From the NCBI GenBank assembly GCA_964583605.1, contig CAZOWL010000007.1:16571-80570 (forward strand): a DNA stretch of 64,000 nt, in the 5' to 3' direction. The notes under the pieces were generated by a model. The model saw only the letters and a list, made by a program, of their open reading frames with translations, had not been told where the DNA came from and ran no database searches. Shown here in pieces: positions 1-8,540 of the stretch (its first letter is position 1; each line of letters begins with the position of its first letter). Both the position numbers and the translations under genes were made by a program. Source of the stretch: CAZOWL01 sp964583605. GTDB lineage: Bacteria; Pseudomonadota; Gammaproteobacteria; Chromatiales; Chromatiaceae.

Positions 1-471
1 GGGTTGGCGCTAGCCCAGGTCGTTCCGTTGCATTATGGCCAGCGGACCCTCTACGGCTTAGCGGGTGTGCTCATGATCCTGCTCGGACTCTATCTCGCGG
101 ATTGGTGGCGCGGCCTGGAACGGCTCGAGCGCGCAGGCGCGATACTCTGGCACCGCATCGCACCGCTTGGCCGCCGCTGGCTGCCCGTCAAGACACCCGT
201 CCAGGCATTTGGGCTTGGCCTGGTCTGGGCCTGGATCCCCTGTGGTCTTGTCTACAGCGTACTAGTGTGGGCCATTACATCGGGCGACCCGTTACAGGGT
301 GCCCTGTGGCTCCTTTCCTTTGGTCTCGGCACGTTGCCCAACCTGCTCGGCCTGGGCATCCTGGCCGGGGCTGCGGCCCGGTATATCGAGAAAGCGCTCT
401 TCCGTCAAGTGGCCGGGGCGATCGTCATCGCGATGGGCATCATGTCGCTCTGGTCCCTCTTGGCGGTGTGA
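1..471 (+). CDS. TauE/SafE-like (DsbD_2-type) membrane protein, 5' partial
   Basis: Open from the window edge to a stop at 471, so the N-terminus lies outside. At least 155 residues are visible, with four hydrophobic segments at about 15-33, 67-92, 96-120 and 130-154. The motif WAWIPCGLVYSVL, with its PCG turn, is typical of the sulfite-exporter/DsbD_2 family often encoded beside cbb3-oxidase assembly genes (ccoS, ccoG). The family is thought to move a small thiol or metal-related solute, or electrons, across the inner membrane; the substrate cannot be told here. The adjacent cytochrome-oxidase context, if any, is upstream of the window. It converges with the dynamin-like gene, with 15 bp between their ends. 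Confidence 0.75.
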   Translation, partial: GLALAQVVPLHYGQRTLYGLAGVLMILLGLYLADWWRGLERLERAGAILWHRIAPLGRRWLPVKTPVQAFGLGLVWAWIPCGLVYSVLVWAITSGDPLQGALWLLSFGLGTLPNLLGLGILAGAAARYIEKALFRQVAGAIVIAMGIMSLWSLLAV

Positions 472-486
472 TCCCTCCCGACGCTG

Positions 487-2454
487 TCACCCGCGCCCCA
501 CAACACGCGCAGGGGATTCAAATGGCTGCTTGGAAAAGGGGGCATGATAGAGCGCGATCTGAACATTGCGTAAGGCCGTTAGCTTCCTGGTCAGCTCCAC
601 GAGCTCGTCCTGCTTCGAGCGGATCCGCTGCTTTAAATCCGCATTCGACCCGTTCACCTGCCGGAGGCTGGCAAGCCTGCGCTCCATCGTCGCCTTATGC
701 TCCTCGATGGCATCGGCGATTGGCTGAAGGGCGTCACGCACCCAGGGATCGAAGCTCGCCCGCAACTGGTCGAACAGCACCCGACCGCGGCTCACGATCT
801 GTTGATGGAAACGCTCGATGACACCCGCCTGCTCGTGAAACAGCATCACGGGGCTACGCCGAAACACCTCGACTTCCTGGATCAAGAGCTCGAGCTCGAC
901 GTGATAGCGAGTGGGCGCGAAGACCTTTGGTACTCCAAGCTCGAAGCCGTGCTCATCGCGGAATCCCTGATAGGTCGTGCGTACCAGCTTACGCAACCGT
1001 TCGCTCTCGTCGATGATGATCTGCATTCGCTGCCTTAAGAGACCAAATAGGGCCTGCATGGACTGACCCAGCCCGTAGGTCGTCCAGCTACCGACCATGC
1101 GCCTGTGCGCCTCGGCGAAGATCGTTTCCATGTTGTGACGCGAAAGGAGCTCTTGGCAGAGCTGTGTCTCGGCCAAGAGCTGAGCGCGCTCGCTCTGAAA
1201 CTGCAGTACCGCCTTCAAGTAGTGCTCGCGCTGCTGGCGCGTCTGTGCGATCACCTGGCCGATCACCTTCTCACTCTTATGCTGCAGCGCCTCGAGGTCC
1301 TGCAACTGCGCTTGAGCGCGTGCGATCTGTGACGAAAGCTCGGCGCGGCCCCGCTTGACGATTGCGCCGACGTTCTGGTCGAGAACCTCGACGACCGCTT
1401 GATGCTTGAGCTCCAGGAGCCGTGTCGCCAGGGCTTGCTCGAAGGGTTCCAATGCGCTGCGACGCAGCACGACCCGATCATTCTCCATCCGCGCCGCGAG
1501 GCCCTGCCTGGCGGCCACGGACATGATGTGCTCGGTTGACAGGCCGAGCGCCACCGCGGTTGCCGCAATCCGGTCGGGTGAGGCCGTCATTGGCCGGCCA
1601 GGCGATGCCCCCGTCGAGTCTTCACACTCCTGCAGCAGAACGACGTTGACGCGCTGTTGGCGAACGCTCGGCAGATCTTTTACATGACGCTCCCAAATCT
1701 CCGCGTCAGTTTGCGTTACGCCCGTCTCAGCTCTGATCACGAAGAGAAGCAAGTCGGCGCGACTCAGGATTTGAGCGGTAATATCGGGGTCTCTGTCGAG
1801 CCCCGGCAGATCAGGTGCAATCGCCATCACCAGACCCTGCTTGAGGAGCGGATGTGCGGCACTAACGATGGCATTGCGCCACTTGGGGATCGTGCACCGC
1901 TCCGCGGGCGGGCGGTCAGAGCTGGACCACGAACGACTCGGCAGCCGAAGCCGCAAGGCGTCGGCGGGATTGACCGATTTGGTTTCGGCCATCTCTAGGA
2001 GGGCACGGGCCTGCTGCTCGTCAGTCAGGTTGCCTAGAGGATATTGGACCCAATGCCTGGGATCTGCCGTGAAATCCGCCAACGACCTATTTTGGGCGCG
2101 GGTCTCGATAGGTAGCAGCCTGAGATAGGACTCGTTGCGCGCGTCGTCCCATAGCAAGGTGAGTGGACACGGAAGAGGCCAACGCAATCCTATCGGCAAG
2201 ATTGGCTGACCAACGGCTGGGAAGCAGAGTGCATTGACGAGCGCCACGCTATCGGCGCCGTGCCCAGACACAACGGCGAGTCTCAGCCGGTCTGTCTGCA
2301 GATCGACGAGACCGGCTTGAATGACGCGCGCCGCACCGGCCTGGCCGATGTCAACCTCTTTCAGCCACTTGTCGAGCTCGACGATCGCGCGCCCAACGCG
2401 GCTCTTCCATTGCGGGTAGGCGCCGATTGCAGATTCGAAGGCCGAGGGTGACAT
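487..2454 (-). CDS. Dynamin-like protein with degenerate GTPase motifs
   Basis: About 655 residues from the ATG at 2454; the frame stays open to a TTG at 2574, but the upstream part looks non-coding. The order resembles bacterial dynamin-family proteins: an N-terminal G-like domain (about 55-330) followed by a long helical, coiled-coil-rich stalk. The position of the P-loop holds VVSGHGADSV (about 61-70), so the GK[S/T] needed for GTP binding is gone. The G3 site survives as APDLPGLDRD, and the G4 (N/T)KxD position reads LLQECED. It may be a membrane-associated pseudo-GTPase or a scaffold paired with an active partner encoded elsewhere. There is no clear Shine-Dalgarno. Family assignment rests on architecture and residual motifs. 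Confidence 0.6.
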   Translation of the reverse strand: MSPSAFESAIGAYPQWKSRVGRAIVELDKWLKEVDIGQAGAARVIQAGLVDLQTDRLRLAVVSGHGADSVALVNALCFPAVGQPILPIGLRWPLPCPLTLLWDDARNESYLRLLPIETRAQNRSLADFTADPRHWVQYPLGNLTDEQQARALLEMAETKSVNPADALRLRLPSRSWSSSDRPPAERCTIPKWRNAIVSAAHPLLKQGLVMAIAPDLPGLDRDPDITAQILSRADLLLFVIRAETGVTQTDAEIWERHVKDLPSVRQQRVNVVLLQECEDSTGASPGRPMTASPDRIAATAVALGLSTEHIMSVAARQGLAARMENDRVVLRRSALEPFEQALATRLLELKHQAVVEVLDQNVGAIVKRGRAELSSQIARAQAQLQDLEALQHKSEKVIGQVIAQTRQQREHYLKAVLQFQSERAQLLAETQLCQELLSRHNMETIFAEAHRRMVGSWTTYGLGQSMQALFGLLRQRMQIIIDESERLRKLVRTTYQGFRDEHGFELGVPKVFAPTRYHVELELLIQEVEVFRRSPVMLFHEQAGVIERFHQQIVSRGRVLFDQLRASFDPWVRDALQPIADAIEEHKATMERRLASLRQVNGSNADLKQRIRSKQDELVELTRKLTALRNVQIALYHAPFSKQPFESPARVVGRG

Positions 2455-2893
2455 CTTCGTCAAGCCGTGCGCGAAATCAAGCCGGGGCAAGGAACCCGCT
2501 CGAGTATAAACGACTCGAGCGAGGGTTTTTCCGCCAATGTTCTCACAGAAATCTTCGCGTGCGCGCGGCGGCAAGCTCCACCACGCCCAAGCGGAACAGA
2601 CCGGCGGTGCTGAGATAGATCCTAGGCTTACGCGGTGGGTGCCGGTGCGACGTCTTCGGCACAGCGCTCAGAGGTGAACGCAGCTCGTGCACGATACCGG
2701 AGACGAGCTCGCCGATCGCTGCGAGGCGGCTCTGCAGAGCAGGAAGAGCGCCGAGAAGACCGCTCAGGTATGTAAGCTTAGATCAACCGGCCACATGGAC
2801 ACGGCGGTCAGCCGCTGGCCAGGGTGCTCATCCCTCAACTAGTGAGGACTCGCGAAGCTCGGTGGCCGTCCGGGACACAATCTCGGGGGCGAG
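2455..2893. other. Gene-poor interval between hvfC and the dynamin-like gene
   Basis: No complete gene is visible. On the minus strand a frame is open from a stop near 2785 down to a stop at about 2545. Its residues look protein-like (a segment reading LGALPALQSRLAAIGELV, later GLFRLGVVELAAA), but it has no ATG start and no recognised family. It may be the 3' remnant of a lost gene that once preceded the dynamin-like gene. Nothing else is supported. Confidence 0.3.
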
Positions 2894-3571
2894 TCACCGC
2901 CGAGCTTCTTGGCTCCGCGTCCCGAGCACAATCTTTTTGGCGCGGAGATCGCCCAAGACCTGAGCGCCGAAGTCAACGAGGCGCTGTGGCTCTGGGTGGC
3001 TAAGCTCGGTGGCAAGCTGCATGAGGACCTCGTAGCCGGTCGCCAACGGCATCTGCTTGATCAGGATCAGCAGCCTTTGTGTGACGGCATTGATCTGCAG
3101 GAAGCCGACCCGATCCTGCTCGCTGCGATAAACGACCAGGTGAGTCGGCTCGGGCGGCGGCTCATCGGGCTGCCAATCAGGCCCCATGCGGTGCACAGGG
3201 AAGCGATAGGTCAGACTCCGGGCGAGTGGCGAGAGGATCGGGTGACCGGCTACGAGGTCTCCTCCCGCATCGAGATCCTCGTATGCGGGCTCCTCGTCAC
3301 GAGTCTCGAGCGCAAGCTCGACCCACTCGTAGTGCGCCAGCTCCAGCAGAAACGGCGGGTCGCGCGGATCTCCGGCACGACTTGTCATGAGGAACTGGAG
3401 AAGCTCTTGCGGCAGCTCCAAGAACAGGGGCGTTTGGGCCCGGTGCCGGACCAAGAAATCGCGTATCAGATCGCGCCAAGCGCGATCGCCGACGATCCGC
3501 TTGACAACCGGGAAGCTCCTCGCCAGGAGCGACGCCACATTGTTGAAGACGAGATCGCGATAGATCGCCAT
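2894..3571 (-). pseudogene. hvfC: HvfC-like RiPP partner protein (DUF2063), N-terminally truncated
   Basis: The 225 residues readable from an ATG at 3571 match the HvfC/DUF2063 family, which partners the HvfB MNIO enzyme in modifying the HvfA bufferin precursor. The block MAIYRDLVFNNVASLLARSF is the conserved region that normally lies 25-35 residues into the protein, so the usual N-terminus is missing. The upstream sequence is the middle of hvfB read in another frame. This indicates that one deletion removed the 3' half of hvfB and the 5' end of hvfC. The C-terminal domain (about 120-225) appears intact. Translation could start at 3571 by coupling, but function is doubtful. Confidence 0.7.
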
Positions 3572-4059
3572 CCCGTGATGAGCTCGATCTCCGTCATCTC
3601 GCGGCCAGGGGAGGCATAGTAGGAAACGTTCTCCAGAGCGATGCGCCGCTCCAGTGCGTCCTGCACCTGGCGGACACGGTCGGCGACATACCGTACCGCC
3701 TCGCTGGTAAAAGGGATCGGCAACAAGTCATAAAGATGCCCGTCGTCCGATGAGTAGCTCAGGTGTTCCGTGTAGGTGTCGATCCCATGCTCGTCAAGAA
3801 AGCGCCGAACACGTCGGACGAGATCGCAGTCGAGTGGTGTAGGCCCGCCGATCGACAGAGATAGACCGTGGCAGACGAACGGGTGTCGCTCCGTCAGCGC
3901 ACGCAAGCGGCGGCCGTTGGCCCCTCCGACGCCGATCCAGTTCTCCGGGGCGATCCCATAGAAACCAACCTGGCCCGGTGGCTGCTCGGCCACGGCGCCG
4001 AGGAATGCGCGCCGCAGTCCGAGGCCGGCACCATGAACGGCTTTCGCAACGGAACCCAT
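3466..4059 (-). pseudogene. hvfB: HvfB-like MNIO enzyme (DUF692), C-terminally truncated
   Basis: DUF692/MNIO enzymes are about 280-residue multinuclear iron oxidases that convert Cys of RiPP precursors to thiooxazole-type products. Residues 1-157 here follow the family closely: APENWIGVGG, VCHGLSLSIGG, YTEHLSYSSDDGHLYDLLPI and RIALENVSYYASPG. Immediately after MTEIEL the homology stops, and the frame runs on as about 35 unrelated residues that are the hvfC coding strand in another frame. The distal metal-ligand region (normally containing DVNN, the HVAGH block and ERD) is absent, so a functional iron centre is unlikely. The start ATG at 4059 lies 21 bp after the hvfA stop, as in intact hvfAB operons. 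Confidence 0.75.
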
Positions 4060-4080
4060 GGTCCCGACGACCTCGATCGG

Positions 4081-4281
4081 CTAGTTGCCGCCGCCGCACT
4101 TACCCTCGCCGCACTTCCCTTCTCCGCACTTTCCCTCGCCTTTGACGGTGGCGATCTGGACATGGCCAGCCTTGAGCGGCTCGATCGCAAACGGGTTCTC
4201 ACTGGCCTGCGCTACGCCGAGACCGCCAACGAGTGCGGCACCAACGACTGCAGTAAATGGGGTCATAATCTCCGTGGTCAT
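4081..4281 (-). CDS. hvfA: HvfA-type bufferin precursor peptide
   Basis: A 66-residue secreted peptide. The ATG at 4281 is preceded by GAGGA at good spacing, so I prefer it to the longer frame from 4329. Residues 1-27 form a signal peptide (MTTEIMTPFTAVVGAALVG..., cleavage after AQA). The mature part ends in three GEGKCG-type units (GEGKCGEGKCGEGKCGGGN), the EGKC motif of bufferin precursors, whose Cys residues are modified by HvfB-HvfC and which are implicated in copper binding. Only three Cys are present, a short core. It is the first gene of hvfA-hvfB-hvfC, but the modification enzymes are truncated, so the peptide may be made without modification. Confidence 0.8.
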   Translation of the reverse strand: MTTEIMTPFTAVVGAALVGGLGVAQASENPFAIEPLKAGHVQIATVKGEGKCGEGKCGEGKCGGGN

Positions 4282-4616
4282 CGCTGAGTCCTCGCCGAGA
4301 ATTGCACAGAGGTGGTAATGGGAGCACACGGTTACCGATGGACCGCACCCGTCCCGTCATCCAGGATGATGGCCGCCCCGACCATTTTCGAGGCCCGCGG
4401 CATCTAGCCGGATTGCCATCGCGCTCACCATGAGTTGCTAAGACCGAGCTCCGCAGCCGGACATTTCAGGCATCTGGACCATGCCCCGCCCGTCGGCGCA
4501 TCGGTCTGCGGCACCCGTTTCCCATCAGCCTAACTTGCCATGTCCGGAGATTGCGTCTAGCCTTCCCGGTTAGTTCTCGCCTCGCCCCTCGGCGACTCAA
4601 CAGGCTTTGCCATTCT
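4282..4616. other. Divergent intergenic region
   Basis: It separates hvfA (minus) from a small membrane-protein gene (plus) and presumably holds both promoters. No gene, repeat or clear sigma-70 hexamer pair was recognised. Confidence 0.3.
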
Positions 4617-4865
4617 ATGCGTCGTAAAATCCTGCAATGGAGCATGATCGGGGCCGGACTCTTGATCATCCTGGCGGGCCTGCTGACCTTCTGGCTGCCG
4701 ATACCCATCGGTCTGCCATTGATGCTCTCCGGCACGGCCATCCTGATGCGTTTCTCATCCGGCGCACGGCGCATCCTCGTCAACCTGATGCGCCGTTATC
4801 CCCTGATCCGCGAGTTGCGCCGCCGTGCCCGCGGGCGCAGCACGGTGCGTACGGCTGGCGCCTAA
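4617..4865 (+). CDS. Small PGPGW-like two-segment membrane protein
   Basis: 82 residues from the ATG at 4617, where the sequence becomes protein-like (MRRKILQWSMIGAGLLIILA). Two hydrophobic stretches at about 8-24 and 26-43 are separated by a short turn with IPIGLPLML, followed by a strongly basic tail (SSGARRILVNLMRRYP, RELRRRARGR). This plan resembles small uncharacterised inner-membrane proteins of the PGPGW type. No function can be assigned. There is no obvious Shine-Dalgarno. It stands alone, 274 bp before the next gene. Confidence 0.5.
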   Translation: MRRKILQWSMIGAGLLIILAGLLTFWLPIPIGLPLMLSGTAILMRFSSGARRILVNLMRRYPLIRELRRRARGRSTVRTAGA

Positions 4866-5139
4866 ACCGATCGGCCGTGGTTCTGCAGGCAGGTTCCGCA
4901 GTCGACTATCTCGGGCTCGGCAAGCGGGATGACGAGCGCCATATGGCGAAAGCTGGCTCGATGGGCGCCCGTCTTAGAGGTGAAATGGAGGGAGGTGTGG
5001 CCAATGGGGATCGCTTGACTAGGCCGGCTTTTCCTATTGCTGAGAAGGTTATTGGGATCTATTAAACTCGGAAGGAGGAGCTGAAGCGTCCTGCTCGTCG
5101 TTCCTCACGCCAACCTCGCCGAACTCCTCCGGTTGCTCG

Positions 5140-5976
5140 ATGGAAAAGTGCCCCAAGTGCGCGAGCTACAATACACGCAGGTCGATTGGTCAGTATGACT
5201 CTGGCCGGAAGCGTCGCATTCGCCCGTTCTATTCATGGTTCCGCTGCCGCGAGTGCGGGGCTCGGTTCTTTGCCGTCGACCACCTGTTGATTCAGAACTC
5301 CCTGACCGGCTTGATCGCGTTGGTCGTTGTCGTCGGCATTGTGCTGTGGGCAGGTCGGCCACCGCCTGCTGCAGAGAAGCCAGCCGCAGCTGCACAATCA
5401 ACCGCACCACCACCAAGCAGCCAATCCCTGGCCGAAGCATTGACCGCGCCAACCGATGCTTCCGATCGGGTCACCCGAGAGTCCGCCGAAGCCGGTGACG
5501 CAAGTGCCCAATACCTGCTTGGACTTGCCATCGCTGAACAAGCTTGGCAGCAAGGCGAGCAGCTGTCTTTTCGCGAGGCCGCCGAATGGCTGCAGATGGC
5601 CGCTGAACAGGGCCATGCGCCAGCCCAGTTCGTGCTCGGAGTGCTATATGAGAAAGGACGAGGCGTGATACAGGATTTTACACATGCCGTGCGCTGGTTC
5701 ACCCGAGCTTCCCGTCAGGGGCATGCGCTCGCCATGGCACAGTTGGGGCGGATGCACAAGACCGGGCGTGGCGCAGACAAGGATCTCGTCGAGGCCTATG
5801 TATGGTTGAACCTCGCGTCAGCTCGCGGCGACCAAGGTGCTGAGACTGACCGCGACCGTCTACATACTCTGCTCACCACCGAGCAGATCCGAGAGGCGCA
5901 ACAAAGGTCGCGTCGTCTCGACCAAGAGCTGCCGCAAATCAGGGATTCGGCCCCGCCGCTACCCGCAGGTTTCTAA
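5140..5976 (+). CDS. Zinc-ribbon, single-TM, Sel1-repeat protein
   Basis: 278 residues. The N-terminal cytoplasmic zinc ribbon has CPKC at 4-7 and CREC at about 36-39. One membrane helix follows (about 57-73, LTGLIALVVVVGIVLW), then an Ala/Pro-rich linker (75-110), then at least three Sel1/TPR-like repeats (about 120-245; AQYLLGLAIA, AQFVLGVLYEKGRGV, AMAQLGRMHKTGRGA, VEAYVWLNLASARG). Sel1 domains scaffold protein complexes, often in envelope stress or signalling. The combination of a cytoplasmic zinc ribbon and periplasmic Sel1 repeats suggests a membrane sensor or adaptor; its partner is unknown. No strong ribosome-binding site precedes the ATG. Confidence 0.7.
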   Translation: MEKCPKCASYNTRRSIGQYDSGRKRRIRPFYSWFRCRECGARFFAVDHLLIQNSLTGLIALVVVVGIVLWAGRPPPAAEKPAAAAQSTAPPPSSQSLAEALTAPTDASDRVTRESAEAGDASAQYLLGLAIAEQAWQQGEQLSFREAAEWLQMAAEQGHAPAQFVLGVLYEKGRGVIQDFTHAVRWFTRASRQGHALAMAQLGRMHKTGRGADKDLVEAYVWLNLASARGDQGAETDRDRLHTLLTTEQIREAQQRSRRLDQELPQIRDSAPPLPAGF

Positions 5977-6048
5977 GCGCTCGGGGCCATGTGTAACCGG
6001 CGCATCGAATACCGCGACACAACCGAGTCGGAGAGCGATTCCTCCTAC

Positions 6049-6624
6049 TCATGGCCCTCTCTGCTTCGCGGCCGGGCGGGCCAGGCTCGGCCAAGCGGCT
6101 CGCAGATAGATGACCATCGACCAGAGTGTAAGCGCAGCAGCGAGATAAAGGAGCACGATGCCCAGGCTATAGATGGGAACGCCCGCCACAGGCTCGCGCA
6201 GGATCAAGAAGATGATGGCGAGCATCTGCACGGTGGTCTTGAATTTTCCCACCAAGGACACTGCGACCCGCGCCCGCGAGCCGATTTCGGCCATCCACTC
6301 GCGAAGGGCCGAGACAGTGATCTCCCGGCCTATGATCACCGCCGCCGCCAAAGCCAAGGTCGGCGTGGGATCAGTTTGCACCAGCAGAACAAGGGCCACC
6401 GCCACCATCAGCTTATCTGCTACCGGATCAAGGAAGGCGCCGAGCGCCGAGGTCTGGCCCCAGCGCCTCGCCAGATAGCCGTCAAGCAGATCGGTCAAGG
6501 CCGCCACCGAGAAGACAACTGCGCTGCCGAGAGAGGCCCACGAAGTCGGCCAATAAAAGATCCCGACGAAGACCGGAATAAGCAGGATCCGCAGTAACGT
6601 CAATAAATTGGGCGTATTCCACAT
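6049..6624 (-). CDS. pgsA: CDP-diacylglycerol--glycerol-3-phosphate 3-phosphatidyltransferase
   Basis: 191 residues, usual length. PgsA makes phosphatidylglycerophosphate from CDP-diacylglycerol and glycerol-3-phosphate in the inner membrane. The CDP-alcohol phosphotransferase signature DG-x2-AR-x8-G-x3-D-x3-D is intact (DGYLARRW...GAFLDPVADK, about 47-69). Several hydrophobic helices follow, and the N-terminus MWNTPNLLTLLRILLIPVFV is typical. It lies 80 bp downstream of uvrC on the same strand, the standard gammaproteobacterial uvrC-pgsA pair; AAGGAG occurs in the gap about 20 bp upstream of the start. Confidence 0.95.
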   Translation of the reverse strand: MWNTPNLLTLLRILLIPVFVGIFYWPTSWASLGSAVVFSVAALTDLLDGYLARRWGQTSALGAFLDPVADKLMVAVALVLLVQTDPTPTLALAAAVIIGREITVSALREWMAEIGSRARVAVSLVGKFKTTVQMLAIIFLILREPVAGVPIYSLGIVLLYLAAALTLWSMVIYLRAAWPSLARPAAKQRGP

Positions 6625-6704
6625 GCCGGCAGGACCGCTGGCTCCTTATTGATCCCAAGTCTACGAACAGCACGGCCTGGCCGGCACAAATGGGTCGTTC
6701 CCAG

Positions 6705-8540
6705 CTACCCATCCGTCCGGTGAAGCGCCTCGTAGATCTGCTGCGCTAGCCCACGGCCTATACCTCCTACGCGAGCGATGTCATCGGCACCCGCTCGTGC
6801 CAGACCCTGTAAGCCGCCAAAATGATGGAGTAGCATCTGGCGGCGCTTGGGACCGATCCCACGGATACCTTCGAGTACAGAGGTCGTACGCGCCTTGCCG
6901 CGGCGCTGGCGGTGACCAGTAATGGCGAAGCGATGGGCCTCGTCGCGGATCTGCTGAATCAGGTGCATGGCCGGCGAGTCGGCCGGCAGTATAATGGGGG
7001 CCTCCCGGACCGACAACCAAAGCCGCTCCAGCCCGGGCTTACGGTCCGATCCCTTAGAGACCGCCGCTAAGACGACTCCTGTCACGCCCATCTCTTGCAG
7101 GACCTCGGCGACCGCCGCCAGCTGCCCTCGGCCGCCATCGATGAACAGGAGGTCCGGCAACGGATACTCGCCCTTCTTGACCCGGACATACCGGCGACCC
7201 AGGGCCTGCTGCAATGCGGAGTAATCATCCGCCCCGGTGATGCCTTCGATATTGAAGCGCCGATACTCGGCGGGACAGGGTCCTTCAGCGTTGAATACGA
7301 CGCAAGCGGCAACCGTGCGCTCGCCGCCGGTATGGCTGATGTCGAAGCACTCCATGCGCTGCGGCCGCTCGGGCAGCCGCAAGGCCAACCGTAGCGCATC
7401 GATGCGGCGGGCATAGCCGGCCCGGCTAGCAAGCCGCGATTGTAAGGCGACCTGCGCATTCCCTCGCGCCAGGTCAAGCCACTTGGCACGCTCTGCCCGC
7501 ACGCGCGACTTGATCGCCACTCGCCGGCCGGCACGCTGACTCAAGGCCTCCTCGAGCAGCTCGCGGTCTTCCGGCTCAGCGCTGACGACGATTTCGGAGG
7601 GGATCGTCTTGTCGGCATAGAACTGCGCAAGAAAGGCTGACAACACTGCCGGCGTGTCGGTCTCGGCTGGGGTTTGCGGAAAGAAGGTCTTACTGCCGAG
7701 ATTGCGCCCGCCGCGGACGAAGAAGATCAACACACAGGCGATGCCACCCTCTTGGTCCGCCGCGACGATATCGAGGTCCCCCGACTCGCCAGTGACGTAC
7801 TGCCGTTGCTGGATACGGCGCAGCGTCAGAATCTGATCACGCAGCCGTGCGGCCCGCTCGAACTCCAGCGCAGCGCTCGCGCGCTCCATCGCCGCGGACA
7901 GCTCCTCGACGACTTCGTCGGTGCGGCCTTCGAGAAATTTGGCGGTCCGGGAGACGTCTCCAGCGTAATCGGCCGCGTTCACCAAATCGACGCACGGGCC
8001 GCTGCAACGCTCGATCTGATACTGCAGACACGGCCGTGAGCGATTCCGGAAGAAGCTTTCCTCACACTGCCGCACCGGAAAAAGCTTCTGCAGGAGCTGC
8101 AAGGTCTCGCGCACCGCCGAGGCACTTGGGTAGGGACCGAAGTAGCGCCCCGGGCCTTTCCGCGACCCGCGATAAAAGGTCAGGCGCGGGAAGGGGTCCT
8201 GGCTCGACAGATAGATGTACGGGTAGCTCTTGTCGTCCCGCAGCACGACATTGAAGCGTGGCCGCAGCGACTTGATCAGATTGCTCTCGAGGAGCAGGGC
8301 CTCGCCCTCGGTGCTCGTGACGGTGACCTCTACATCGGCAACCAGGCTCACCATCACCTGCAGCCGCCGATTCAGCGAGCGGCTGAAATAGCTACCAACG
8401 CGACGCTTGAGGTCTTTGGCCTTACCGACGTAGAGCACCTTTCCCGCCGAATCGAGCAGACGATAAACGCCTGGACGGGACGGGACCTGGCTCAATAGGT
8501 CGCGAGGAGAGACATCGATTCCGATCGTTGACGATCCCAA
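6705..8540 (-). CDS. uvrC: UvrABC excinuclease subunit C
   Basis: 611 residues, full length. UvrC makes both incisions around bulky lesions in nucleotide-excision repair. Domain order: GIY-YIG nuclease at about 22-100 (PGVYRLLD, LYVGKAKDLKRRVGSYF), a Cys-rich region (CLQYQIERCSGPC), a UVR motif near 205-240 (FERAARLRDQI), the RNase-H-like UvrC nuclease domain (MECFDISHTGG, LLFIDGGRGQL, RDEAHRFAI), and a C-terminal tandem helix-hairpin-helix (LEGIRGIGPKRRQMLL, GIGRGLAQQIYE). All key motifs look intact. It is upstream of pgsA. The gacA-type regulator often found before uvrC is absent here. Confidence 0.96.
   Translation of the reverse strand: MGSSTIGIDVSPRDLLSQVPSRPGVYRLLDSAGKVLYVGKAKDLKRRVGSYFSRSLNRRLQVMVSLVADVEVTVTSTEGEALLLESNLIKSLRPRFNVVLRDDKSYPYIYLSSQDPFPRLTFYRGSRKGPGRYFGPYPSASAVRETLQLLQKLFPVRQCEESFFRNRSRPCLQYQIERCSGPCVDLVNAADYAGDVSRTAKFLEGRTDEVVEELSAAMERASAALEFERAARLRDQILTLRRIQQRQYVTGESGDLDIVAADQEGGIACVLIFFVRGGRNLGSKTFFPQTPAETDTPAVLSAFLAQFYADKTIPSEIVVSAEPEDRELLEEALSQRAGRRVAIKSRVRAERAKWLDLARGNAQVALQSRLASRAGYARRIDALRLALRLPERPQRMECFDISHTGGERTVAACVVFNAEGPCPAEYRRFNIEGITGADDYSALQQALGRRYVRVKKGEYPLPDLLFIDGGRGQLAAVAEVLQEMGVTGVVLAAVSKGSDRKPGLERLWLSVREAPIILPADSPAMHLIQQIRDEAHRFAITGHRQRRGKARTTSVLEGIRGIGPKRRQMLLHHFGGLQGLARAGADDIARVGGIGRGLAQQIYEALHRTDG

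Noticed and set aside
102..821. Long plus-strand reading frame of about 239 codons across the SafE-like gene and the dynamin-like gene
   Set aside because: Arg/Pro-rich shadow of two real genes on other frames, with no family motif.
3466..3571. A simple one-base frameshift between hvfB and hvfC
   Set aside because: More than 100 residues of HvfB and the HvfC N-terminus are missing outright, so a single-base error cannot explain it.
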